Shown here in pieces: positions 1 through 5,500 of a DNA stretch of 5,893 bases (positions are counted from its first letter, which is position 1; every line of letters begins with the position of its first letter). The position numbers were made by a program, and so were the translations under genes. Source of the DNA: Candidatus Woesearchaeota archaeon (GTDB lineage: Archaea > Nanobdellota > Nanobdellia > Woesearchaeales > UBA10200); assembly GCA_016180275.1 (NCBI GenBank), contig JACPBN010000064.1, positions 1 to 5,893 of the forward strand, written 5' to 3'. The notes under the pieces were generated by a model, which made no database searches, was not told the DNA's origin, and saw nothing but the letters and a program-made list of their open reading frames with translations.

Positions 1-99
1 GTCTTGCCCGTCGCAACTTACCACAGTTACTGTAGAATTATGTTCGTCATATAATGGCAGTCGCCACCGCTTTTGATGTTGGTGTAGCTAAACAAATAC
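1..99. mobile_element. Right half of a foldback MITE-like element (copy 1, cut by window edge)
   Basis: This stretch matches the right arm of the complete element at 1444-1718. It begins with the same CTTGCCCGTCGCAACTTA block (3-20), then ATGTTCGTC (40-48), a 7-base spacer (49-55), the core GGCAGTCGCCACCGCTTT (56-73), and the terminal 14-mer AGCTAAACAAATAC (86-99). It carries no ORF. The left half lies outside the window, so its boundary and any target duplication cannot be verified. If the family makes 8-base duplications, AATAAAAC (100-107) should also flank the missing left end. Compared with copy 2, it has only one unit of the 16-base sequence that copy 2 carries twice. Confidence 0.8.
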
Positions 100-143
100 A
101 ATAAAACTAATACGCATTATTAATAAAACTGATAAGCATTAAA
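100..143. repeat. Two tandem 22-base repeats upstream of the first gene
   Basis: Positions 100-121 and 122-143 are adjacent direct repeats that agree at 18 of 22 positions. Both begin AATAAAACT and share GCATTA near the end. A third, partial start (AATAAAAA) follows at 142-149. They lie between the end of element copy 1 and the putative TATA box of the gene at 189. They could be operator-like sites for that gene, or a by-product of the neighbouring insertion, since the first 8 bases of each unit equal the predicted target-site duplication of copy 1. Confidence 0.6.
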
Positions 144-158
144 TAAAAATTTAAATCG

Positions 159-166
159 TATAATTA
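159..166 (+). promoter_or_regulatory. Putative archaeal TATA box for the gene at 189
   Basis: TATAATTA is centred about 27 bases before the ATG at 189. That is the usual archaeal TATA-to-start distance, so transcription would begin at or near the A of the ATG, giving a leaderless mRNA. This fits the absence of a Shine-Dalgarno sequence upstream of the ATG. The surrounding DNA is very AT-rich, so the exact box is uncertain. Confidence 0.4.
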
Positions 167-188
167 TCTTTAGCAATAGTAAATTAAA

Positions 189-1397
189 ATGACAGATTTG
201 GCAGTTAAATTCATCAAAGATTTGGATAAGATAATGCAGTCAGAAGACATGCCTAGTTATCCAACTGATACAATATGTGCAATAATGGATAGTATAGAGC
301 CGGCAACAGTTAGCCTCTCAAATGGCCAATATACTTTCAAACTTAGTGTAATAAATTATTGGGATAATTGTTATATCCTTAATTGGGTATCATTGAAAGA
401 TACTGCTTCTAATCCTGAAAATAAAAAAGTATGGCTGGAAGCAGTTGCTGAAAATATAAGGTTATCTCTGGCTAATGCAGCAGAATTTCATGAAAATACT
501 CCTATTAATGAAAGATATGTTTTTAGGGTAGAAACTTGTTCTATTATTGGAGATGATACTACTAAAACTGATCCTCCATGTGCTGAAGGGTATAAACAAT
601 ACAAAGTGATTGAAGTAAATATAAACGGCGAGATTAAAGTATATTCTCAAATCTCATCAGGGCAAGAAACTAATCCTTACTTTATAATTTTAGGAAGGAG
701 AACTCTTGCCAAAAATCTGGATTTCATGTTAGGTTGTTTGCTATATGAAGATGATGGAAGTTTTAGGCAGTTTTTGCCGCAGAATTTGCAAGAAGTATCC
801 AGGCTGTTAATTACAGACTTAGGCAGGGTTCTTAATAATATTAATACATTTCCACAACCTGAAGAAGAAGGCTCTGGATATATTGAAATTGAAACAGATG
901 TTGTTGGATCATATAACCTGGAAATTAGATTAAGAAAGCTTGAAAACTATCTAATTTCAAGTGAGCCTGTCTATGCAGTTACAAATATTTCTGTATTTGG
1001 GGCAGATTATGAAGAGCTTCCTGATGATACAGAACAGATAGATGTTAGATATCTTCCTGACATTATTCAAGATTCGTTTTTGGGTGCAGTTCGTGATACA
1101 GCAAAGGAACTTATCCTTCAGTTTAAAGCAGAGAATCCGGATTCAAGAACTTATTTACGTGAAACAATAGATGGCTCACATGCAACTGCCATTGAGGTTA
1201 GCAGCAAGGCTTTAGATCAAGTTGCTATAACCTTTTATTTTCAACAGAATGAGGGCAATGATCAAGTTATTGCACCTATGGTTCTAACCCAATCACAATT
1301 AACATTACTTGCTGAAAAAATTCTAACAGTTATGTATAAGAAAAGAGCAAATTATGAGCTTACAGCTTCACTTGAACCAGATTTAAAACAGTTGTAG
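189..1397 (+). CDS. Hypothetical acidic soluble protein with four degenerate repeats
   Basis: I do not recognise this 402-residue protein. It has no signal peptide, no membrane segment and no obvious catalytic motif, and it is rich in Asp and Glu. By eye it falls into about four similar units spaced 92-103 residues apart. Each has a predicted helix (about 1-17, 80-98, 195-218, 290-313) followed by a beta-rich core (about 39-70, 138-170, 230-271, 333-366), and a last helix lies at 368-385. The cores share a loose pattern: alternating strand, Gly or Asn turn, second alternating strand, then a hydrophobic strand that often follows Pro, for example SSEPVYAV and QVIAPMVL. The ATG at 189 is the first in frame, lacks a Shine-Dalgarno site and suits leaderless translation. 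The gene is bracketed by two element copies and points towards dys. Repeated alpha/beta units of this kind suggest a binding or scaffold protein, but this is inference. Confidence 0.85.
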   Translation: MTDLAVKFIKDLDKIMQSEDMPSYPTDTICAIMDSIEPATVSLSNGQYTFKLSVINYWDNCYILNWVSLKDTASNPENKKVWLEAVAENIRLSLANAAEFHENTPINERYVFRVETCSIIGDDTTKTDPPCAEGYKQYKVIEVNINGEIKVYSQISSGQETNPYFIILGRRTLAKNLDFMLGCLLYEDDGSFRQFLPQNLQEVSRLLITDLGRVLNNINTFPQPEEEGSGYIEIETDVVGSYNLEIRLRKLENYLISSEPVYAVTNISVFGADYEELPDDTEQIDVRYLPDIIQDSFLGAVRDTAKELILQFKAENPDSRTYLRETIDGSHATAIEVSSKALDQVAITFYFQQNEGNDQVIAPMVLTQSQLTLLAEKILTVMYKKRANYELTASLEPDLKQL

Positions 1398-1435
1398 GTT
1401 TATTGTCCATCAATTAATTTATAATCCTCTAAACA

Positions 1436-1443
1436 ACATTATT
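1436..1443. repeat. Left target-site duplication of element copy 2
   Basis: ACATTATT directly abuts the left terminal inverted repeat at 1444. The identical octamer abuts the right terminal repeat at 1719-1726. Exact direct 8-mers at both outer borders of an inverted-repeat element are the normal mark of insertion by a transposase. The octamer is AT-rich, so chance identity is possible but unlikely at exactly these borders. Confidence 0.8.
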
Positions 1444-1718
1444 GTATTTGTTTAGCTTGTGTAATAAAATCCTCTAAAGCGGTGGCGACTGCCGACGAAC
1501 ATTGGCTATGCTAATCAAAAAGTTGCTCCTCCTCTACGCTCAGATAGTGGATGTGATACTAGGAAGGTATTGCGAGTTATGTTACGTAATGTTTAACTAT
1601 CTGCTCTTGCCCGTCGCAACTTAGTATGGTTATTGTGGAATTTGGTTATTGTGGAATTATGTTCGTCAAATATTGGCAGTCGCCACTGCTTTTGTAGTTG
1701 TTATAGCTAAACAAATAC
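1444..1718. mobile_element. Complete 275-bp foldback MITE-like element (copy 2)
   Basis: The element starts GTATTTGTTTAGCT (1444-1457) and ends with its exact reverse complement AGCTAAACAAATAC (1705-1718). Inner arms continue the symmetry. AAAGCGGTGGCGACTGCC (1476-1493) pairs with 1675-1692, GACGAACAT (1494-1502) with 1659-1667, AGTTGC (1521-1526) with 1616-1621, and CAGATAGT (1541-1548) with 1596-1603. The whole unit could therefore fold into one long interrupted hairpin with its apex near 1549-1595. It has no ORF of useful size, so movement would need a transposase encoded elsewhere. It lies between the convergent ends of the gene at 189-1397 and dys, and its flanking duplication touches the dys stop codon. 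The GC-rich core stands out from the AT-rich surroundings. A structured non-coding RNA or a shared terminator is an alternative role. Confidence 0.85.
1627..1658. repeat. Perfect 16-base tandem duplication inside element copy 2
   Basis: TGGTTATTGTGGAATT occurs at 1627-1642 and again, without gap or mismatch, at 1643-1658. The matching place in copy 1 has a single diverged unit (24-39). The duplication therefore arose in copy 2 or its direct source, probably by replication slippage, and has not had time to decay. Confidence 0.85.
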
Positions 1719-1726
1719 ACATTATT
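1719..1726. repeat. Right target-site duplication of element copy 2
   Basis: ACATTATT is identical to 1436-1443 and directly follows the right terminal inverted repeat. Its last base is also the last base of the dys stop codon (TAA on the minus strand, 1728-1726). The insertion thus landed at the very end of dys without changing the protein. Confidence 0.8.
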
Positions 1727-2748
1727 TAATTCTCAACTCTTTCCTTCACCGCAGCCAGAATAATTGGCAAAGCAATAGTCGCATCACAAATCACATCAAC
1801 AAACTTACCTTCAGGTTTCATCTTACCCCAGGAAATTCCTTCAACAAGACTGGCTCCGCTGCTGCCTCCATGCTCTGGCCTGTCCATTGTAATCTGTATC
1901 CCAAAAACAGCAGGATTAGGAGAAAGCTGCATTGCCTGCTGGATATAATTCTTAGGCAATCCGCCGCCAACATAAATCACGCCTGCTTTCTTAGTCTCCC
2001 AGGCAATATCCATCATCTCTCTCAGATCATCAAATACATCTATTTTTATTTTATTGCTCTCTTTGCCAGAAGCAAGCAAATTATAAACCATCAGCCCAAT
2101 GCCAGAATCAGCTATGCCTGGGCAGAATAATGGGATCTTTTTGTCATAACAAGTTCCAAGTATTGATTCGCAGTTTTTTCTAGATACAAGCTTGCCAAGC
2201 ACATTCAGAAACTCTTTAATATTCTTTGCTTTTTTAATATCCTCAATATTTTCACGGAAGAAATCTTCCAAATGCGAATATACCGCACTTGGCATATAGC
2301 TGTCATACATCCTGTCAATGCCTTGCTTAAATAATTCTTTGTCATCAGCATCTGCAGAGCCCTGATAATGGCTAAATCCAAGTGTTTCCACCATATCATG
2401 AGTTAAAGTTGCTCCTGTCACAACAAGAACATCTGCATAATCATTTTTTAACAAATCAATGATAATATTTTTCATTCCGCCAGGAACCATTGCTCCTGCA
2501 ACGCCTAGAAATATCCTGCAGTTATCTTTTTCTTTTGAATTTTGATTCTCTTTTTTACTGTTCTTATCATTTTTTCTTCTGCCAGCAAGCATCTCTTCAA
2601 ATATATCAACTGCTTTTGCCAATCTTCCTGCGCCCATGACACCAGATTTTCCCATTTCAACCATTAATTGGTTGGCTGTCATCCTGCCATCTACTTTAAT
2701 CTGATGGACTTTTGGCAGCTTTATATGTGAGGTTTTTATGATTACCAT
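1726..2748 (-). CDS. dys: Deoxyhypusine synthase
   Basis: This cytoplasmic NAD-dependent enzyme moves the aminobutyl group of spermidine onto one lysine of translation factor aIF5A, the first step towards hypusine. The 340-residue length is normal for the family. Visible landmarks are SGVMGAG (35-41), GVAGAMVPGG (82-91), TGATLTHD (111-118, nucleotide-binding region), CPGIADSGIG (209-218), GGGLPKN (261-267) and HGGSSGAS (293-300). SWGK (306-309) holds the lysine that forms the enzyme-substrate imine, K309, equivalent to K329 in human DHS, and CDATIALP follows (321-328). An unusual Lys/Asn/Glu-rich stretch at about 57-76 lies between the first helical region and the first core strand and is probably a flexible loop insertion. 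No Shine-Dalgarno site precedes the ATG, and an AT-rich TATA-like tract lies about 25-35 bases upstream. The stop codon touches the right-hand target duplication of element copy 2. Confidence 0.97.
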   Translation of the reverse strand: MVIIKTSHIKLPKVHQIKVDGRMTANQLMVEMGKSGVMGAGRLAKAVDIFEEMLAGRRKNDKNSKKENQNSKEKDNCRIFLGVAGAMVPGGMKNIIIDLLKNDYADVLVVTGATLTHDMVETLGFSHYQGSADADDKELFKQGIDRMYDSYMPSAVYSHLEDFFRENIEDIKKAKNIKEFLNVLGKLVSRKNCESILGTCYDKKIPLFCPGIADSGIGLMVYNLLASGKESNKIKIDVFDDLREMMDIAWETKKAGVIYVGGGLPKNYIQQAMQLSPNPAVFGIQITMDRPEHGGSSGASLVEGISWGKMKPEGKFVDVICDATIALPIILAAVKERVEN

Positions 2749-2886
2749 GTTATATATCTGAAATAATTTTTTACGTAAATATTTTAATTTTATTGAAAAT
2801 AATCCTTGTTTATTTAAAAATTATGCTGATCAATCAACAATTTATCAGTTTAATGCGGCGCTATTTTATACTTCAAAAGCATTCAG

Positions 2887-3456
2887 CTACTGCAGTAATT
2901 CCTTATCAACATCTTTATCCAAAATCTTTACTTCTTGGCCAGTTGTGAGCTCAAAAAGATTTTTTAGGTCAATTGTGTAATGCAGATGGTCATTAAAATT
3001 AGAATCCCTAAACAACTCAAATAACCTGCCTCCGCTAAATACAGCAAATGAATAGCCTGCTTTATGCCATCTAAAGATGCCATTTTGCTTTCCTGGCGAG
3101 AAAATTTTGCGGTATTTCAGATAAATGTCCTCAATATCCTTTAGCATGATATCAAACTTTTTAATAGCTTCATTGTTTCTGATAATTGAATATGTAAGTG
3201 ATTGCTCTGTTATAACCATCTTAATAAAAGTTTCTTTGTAATATTTTTCCATGTTTAAAATTAGCAATCCTATAATCCATACTGCTCCTGCCAATATCAG
3301 GCCATTATAATTGTTGCTTCGGATTACAACTACTGCTAACAGCAGAGAAGCAAATATAAATCCATTGCCCAATATCTTGCCATATAAGCTGTTAGTGTCA
3401 TACCTGTATTCAACTTTAACTCTTTTTTCAGATTCGTTCTTCTCAATTTCCAGCAT
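2887..3456 (-). CDS. Two-helix membrane protein with possible PH-like domain
   Basis: This is a 189-residue protein of unknown function. A charged N-terminus (1-24) is followed by two hydrophobic segments at about 27-46 and 52-69 with a short polar turn (RSNNYNG) between them. The rest (about 74-176) is soluble and starts with ITEQSLTYSI, then IKKFDIMLKDIEDIYLKY. That strand, strand, basic turn and D-I pattern resembles the bacterial-type PH-like membrane proteins (YdbT/DUF304 style), which is a fold guess and not a firm assignment. The helical-hairpin topology should leave both termini on the same side, probably in the cytoplasm. It has its own TATA box, with the start codon about 30 bases downstream and no Shine-Dalgarno site. 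It reads in the same direction as dys, 138 bases upstream of it, and is divergent from vapBC. The function is unknown. Confidence 0.8.
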   Translation of the reverse strand: MLEIEKNESEKRVKVEYRYDTNSLYGKILGNGFIFASLLLAVVVIRSNNYNGLILAGAVWIIGLLILNMEKYYKETFIKMVITEQSLTYSIIRNNEAIKKFDIMLKDIEDIYLKYRKIFSPGKQNGIFRWHKAGYSFAVFSGGRLFELFRDSNFNDHLHYTIDLKNLFELTTGQEVKILDKDVDKELLQ

Positions 3457-3480
3457 AATCCAAAAGTTAGAATATTCTAT

Positions 3481-3488
3481 TATTTATA
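3481..3488 (-). promoter_or_regulatory. TATA box of the membrane protein gene
   Basis: Read on the minus strand this is TATAAATA, a strong match to the archaeal TATA consensus. Its centre lies about 29 bases before the ATG at 3456, so transcription should start a few bases before the start codon. This gives a very short leader, consistent with the lack of a Shine-Dalgarno site. Confidence 0.55.
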
Positions 3489-3523
3489 CCTTTGCATGAA
3501 CTTACAATAAATTTATCGCAAGT

Positions 3524-3531
3524 TTTATATA
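3524..3531 (+). promoter_or_regulatory. TATA box of the vapBC operon
   Basis: TTTATATA is a near-consensus archaeal TATA box. Starting about 26 bases after its centre, the transcript would begin near 3553. That leaves a leader of roughly 27 bases that includes the ribosome binding site at 3570-3575. The first operator-like repeat (3528-3544) overlaps the box. Confidence 0.55.
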
Positions 3532-3568
3532 CTTAATTATATTATTTTAGTTATACTTAATTATATTA
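3528..3568 (+). promoter_or_regulatory. Duplicated 17-base operator-like repeat before vapB
   Basis: TATACTTAATTATATTA occurs identically at 3528-3544 and 3552-3568, 24 bases apart start to start, a little over two helical turns. The first copy overlaps the TATA box and the second covers the expected transcription start and ends at the ribosome binding site. VapB antitoxins with AbrB-type DNA-binding folds, often in complex with VapC, usually repress their own promoter. These repeats are the obvious candidate binding sites. The AT-rich composition calls for caution, but the 17-base identity is exact. Confidence 0.65.
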
Positions 3569-3569
3569 A

Positions 3570-3575
3570 GGAGGT
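3570..3575 (+). promoter_or_regulatory. Strong Shine-Dalgarno site of vapB
   Basis: GGAGGT lies 4 bases before the ATG at 3580. It fixes the start of vapB. It contrasts with the SD-less starts of the gene at 189, dys and the membrane protein, so this operon uses leadered translation. Confidence 0.85.
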
Positions 3576-3579
3576 TAAA

Positions 3580-3804
3580 ATGATAGAATGCCAATCTGTA
3601 GTAAGAAAATGGGGAAATTCACTAGGTTTAACTATATCGAAGGAAGTTGCAGAGACCTTGCATCTTAAAGAAAACAAAAAGATTAATTTTATAATTCTTG
3701 AGGATGATAGTCCTATAAAAAAAACATTTGGGTTGCTTAAGGGATGGAAAACTTCCACTACGCAGATTATGAAAGATATGCGAGCAGGTAATTGGGATGA
3801 ATAA
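3580..3804 (+). CDS. vapB: VapB-type antitoxin, AbrB/MazE-like
   Basis: The 74-residue protein has the normal size for this antitoxin class. Residues 5-44 form an AbrB/MazE swapped-hairpin DNA-binding domain: VRKWGNSLGLTISKEVAETL is the classic N-terminal signature, followed by the hydrophobic strand INFIIL. The tail (48-74), FGLLKGWKTSTTQIMKDMRAG then NWDE, is the toxin-binding segment that normally wraps around the PIN toxin and blocks its active site. A strong ribosome binding site and exact start support the call. The gene overlaps vapC by 8 bases (3797-3804), so the two are translationally coupled. The duplicated operator upstream suggests autoregulation. The exact subfamily (VapB versus MazE-like) is set by the PIN partner. 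Confidence 0.93.
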   Translation: MIECQSVVRKWGNSLGLTISKEVAETLHLKENKKINFIILEDDSPIKKTFGLLKGWKTSTTQIMKDMRAGNWDE

Positions 3805-4174
3805 AGAAATTTATTTCTTTGATACTTATGCAATAATCGAAATTCTTAAAGGAAGCCCTAATTATGCAAGATATAAGGGATCTAATGCAGTTGTTTCAAT
3901 ATTTAATCTAGTAGAGTTGCATTTGCATATTACAAGAATATTTGATGAGCAAGTAGCAGATACGATTTTAGATGAATATTCAAAATATGCTGTTAGTTTT
4001 TCTATAGAAGATATCAAAGAAACTACAAAACTTAAAATAAAATATGCAAAAAGAAAATTTTCTATCCCTGATGCAGTTGGCTATGTCATCGCTAAACGAT
4101 TAAATCTAAAGTTTCTTACAGGTGATCAAAGCTTCGCTGATTTAGATAATGTTGAATTTGTAAAATCCAGTTAG
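3797..4174 (+). CDS. vapC: VapC-type PIN-domain toxin ribonuclease
   Basis: This 125-residue, single-domain PIN protein is of the kind that cleaves RNA (tRNA or rRNA in studied members) with Mg or Mn ions. The acidic metal ligands are all present: D9 in FFDTYAII, E40 in NLVELH, D92 in SIPDAVGY and D110 in LTGDQSF, with D115 as a possible further ligand. The active site therefore looks intact, and with the complete antitoxin the module is probably functional. The start ATG lies inside the end of vapB in another frame, with only a weak AGGT before it, which points to coupled translation. The gene ends 4 bases from the convergent end of gdhA. The RNA target cannot be predicted from sequence. Confidence 0.95.
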   Translation: MNKEIYFFDTYAIIEILKGSPNYARYKGSNAVVSIFNLVELHLHITRIFDEQVADTILDEYSKYAVSFSIEDIKETTKLKIKYAKRKFSIPDAVGYVIAKRLNLKFLTGDQSFADLDNVEFVKSS

Positions 4175-4178
4175 CTTA

Positions 4179-5483
4179 TTAAGGGAATATTCCTCTCTCA
4201 AGGTAAATCTTCTCCAATCGTTTTAATGCAACAATATAAGCAGCTGTTCTCCAGTCTGTCTTATATTCCTTTACATTGTCGCGGGTTTTTTCATATGCCC
4301 TTAATATTAATTTCTTGAGCTTAAAATCAACTTCCTCTAAGTCCCAGTGCTCGCTCTTTTTATTTTGCACCCATTCAAAATAGCTTACAATTACGCCGCC
4401 TGAATTTGCAAGAATGTCTGGCAGCACAGTTATGCCTTTTTTCAGCAAAATTTCTTCGCCATCTTTGGAAGTCGGACCATTTGCCCCTTCAACCACTAAT
4501 TTTGCATCTATTAAGTTTGCAACTTTAGGTATTATCTGGTTTTCAAGCGCAGCAGGGATTATGATATCCACTTTTGTTTTCCAGAAATCATTCTTGCCGA
4601 ATTTTTTTGCTCCAGAAAACCCATCAACTGAACCATTATTTTTAACATATTCAGCGAGCTTTACTGCATTTATGCCGTCTTTATTATGGATGCATCCTTT
4701 ATGGTCTTGTACGACAACAAGCTTAGCTCCTGTTTTTGCTAAAATCATTGCAGCATTACTGCCTACATTACCATATCCCTGAACAGAGAAAGTAGTTTTG
4801 CTTAAATCAACCTTATTATCCTTTGCCCATTGTTCAATCATGTAAAAAATACCTTGGCCAGTTGCTTTCTTTCTTCCAAGGCTTCCTCCCGATGACAAGC
4901 TTTTGCCTGTAACTATATGCTTAGAAGCATGCGCTTCGCTTGTATTTCTTAAGCTGACGTATGTGTCCATCATCCAAACCATTATCTGTTCATTAGTGCC
5001 GACATCAGGCGCTGGAATATCAAATTCTGGGCCAATATTATTGCCTAATGCAAATGTAAATCTCCTTGTAATGCGCATCATTTCATTCTGGCTATGTTCC
5101 CATGGCCTGAATTTAATACCGCCTTTAGCTCCTCCAAATGGAATATTAACTAGCGCACATTTCCAGGTCATCCATGCAGCCAGTGCCTTAACTTCATCCA
5201 ACGCAACTTCTGGATGGAATCTGATGCCTCCCTTATACGGGCCAAGAGCATTATTGTGCTGGATTCTGTATCCCTTAAATAGCTTATAGCTGCCATCATC
5301 CATTAATACTGGAAAATTAACTATAATTTCATTTTTTGGCTGGCTCAGAATAGTATTGACAACAGGATTTAGTTTAATTAAATCAGCTGCTTTCTCAAAC
5401 TGCCCCATAGCAACCTGATATAAATTAAATTCTTCATTAGAACCAGATTTTTTATTATTTTTAGCTTCTTTTTTTTTAGCCAT
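4179..5483 (-). CDS. gdhA: Glutamate dehydrogenase (Glu/Leu/Phe/Val family)
   Basis: This enzyme interconverts glutamate and 2-oxoglutarate plus ammonia using NAD(P). The 434 residues fit the short hexameric class, with a Lys/Asn-rich N-terminal extension (1-16). The substrate domain shows GPYKGGIRFHP (81-91, K84), TWKCALVNIPFGGAKGG (106-122, with substrate lysine K108 and catalytic lysine K120) and PAPDVGT (157-163, catalytic D160). The family-typical VTGKSLSSGGSLGR (191-204) and ATGQG (207-211) lead into the nucleotide domain. There GYGNVG (236-241) is the dinucleotide-binding turn and D260 ends the second strand. EGANGPT (332-338) and GGVIVSYFEW (362-371), with S367 near the substrate, complete the site. 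GDH rather than Leu, Phe or Val dehydrogenase is favoured by these motifs and the length. Cofactor choice is unclear. The gene is monocistronic here, convergent with vapC. Confidence 0.97.
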   Translation of the reverse strand: MAKKKEAKNNKKSGSNEEFNLYQVAMGQFEKAADLIKLNPVVNTILSQPKNEIIVNFPVLMDDGSYKLFKGYRIQHNNALGPYKGGIRFHPEVALDEVKALAAWMTWKCALVNIPFGGAKGGIKFRPWEHSQNEMMRITRRFTFALGNNIGPEFDIPAPDVGTNEQIMVWMMDTYVSLRNTSEAHASKHIVTGKSLSSGGSLGRKKATGQGIFYMIEQWAKDNKVDLSKTTFSVQGYGNVGSNAAMILAKTGAKLVVVQDHKGCIHNKDGINAVKLAEYVKNNGSVDGFSGAKKFGKNDFWKTKVDIIIPAALENQIIPKVANLIDAKLVVEGANGPTSKDGEEILLKKGITVLPDILANSGGVIVSYFEWVQNKKSEHWDLEEVDFKLKKLILRAYEKTRDNVKEYKTDWRTAAYIVALKRLEKIYLERGIFP

Positions 5484-5489
5484 TTAAAA

Positions 5490-5497
5490 CACCCCTT
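5490..5497 (-). promoter_or_regulatory. Shine-Dalgarno site of gdhA
   Basis: On the minus strand this reads AAGGGGTG, 6 bases before the ATG at 5483. It resembles the archaeal GGAGGTG consensus with one change that can still form a G-U pair. It supports the ATG at 5483 as the start and keeps the Lys-rich N-terminal extension in the protein. Confidence 0.7.
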
Positions 5498-5500
5498 GGT

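Noticed and set aside
1444..1718. Integron attC site, with the repeats acting as cassette boundaries
   Set aside because: The termini (GTTTAGC at left, GCTAAAC at right) are in the opposite order to the attC RYYYAAC...GTTRRRY pattern and do not match it. The intervening genes include housekeeping genes on opposite strands, there is no integrase, and the flanking 8-base duplication fits transposition better.
1444..1718. CRISPR array
   Set aside because: There is no regular repeat-spacer alternation. The repeated sequence is a single long inverted structure, and the three copies are kilobases apart.
1..1718. Composite transposon carrying the gene at 189-1397 between copies 1 and 2
   Set aside because: Copy 2 has its own complete TIR pair and its own flanking duplication, so it inserted as an independent unit. 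No transposase lies between the copies, and the borders of a larger unit cannot be seen.
1870..2130. Plus-strand ORF of 86 codons
   Set aside because: It lies antisense inside the dys coding sequence, its translation looks random, and it has no ribosome binding site. It is a shadow frame.
3561..3833. Minus-strand ORF of 90 codons
   Set aside because: It covers vapB and its promoter on the opposite strand. The plus-strand antitoxin signature and strong ribosome binding site explain the region.
4184..4193. Palindrome GGAATATTCC as a bidirectional terminator between vapC and gdhA
   Set aside because: It lies inside the last codons of gdhA (GIFP), is only 10 bases with no loop, and archaeal termination depends mainly on T-rich tracts, so it is likely chance.
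4414..5289. Plus-strand ORFs of 122 and 128 codons
   Set aside because: Both are antisense shadows of gdhA, whose family motifs run throughout on the minus strand.
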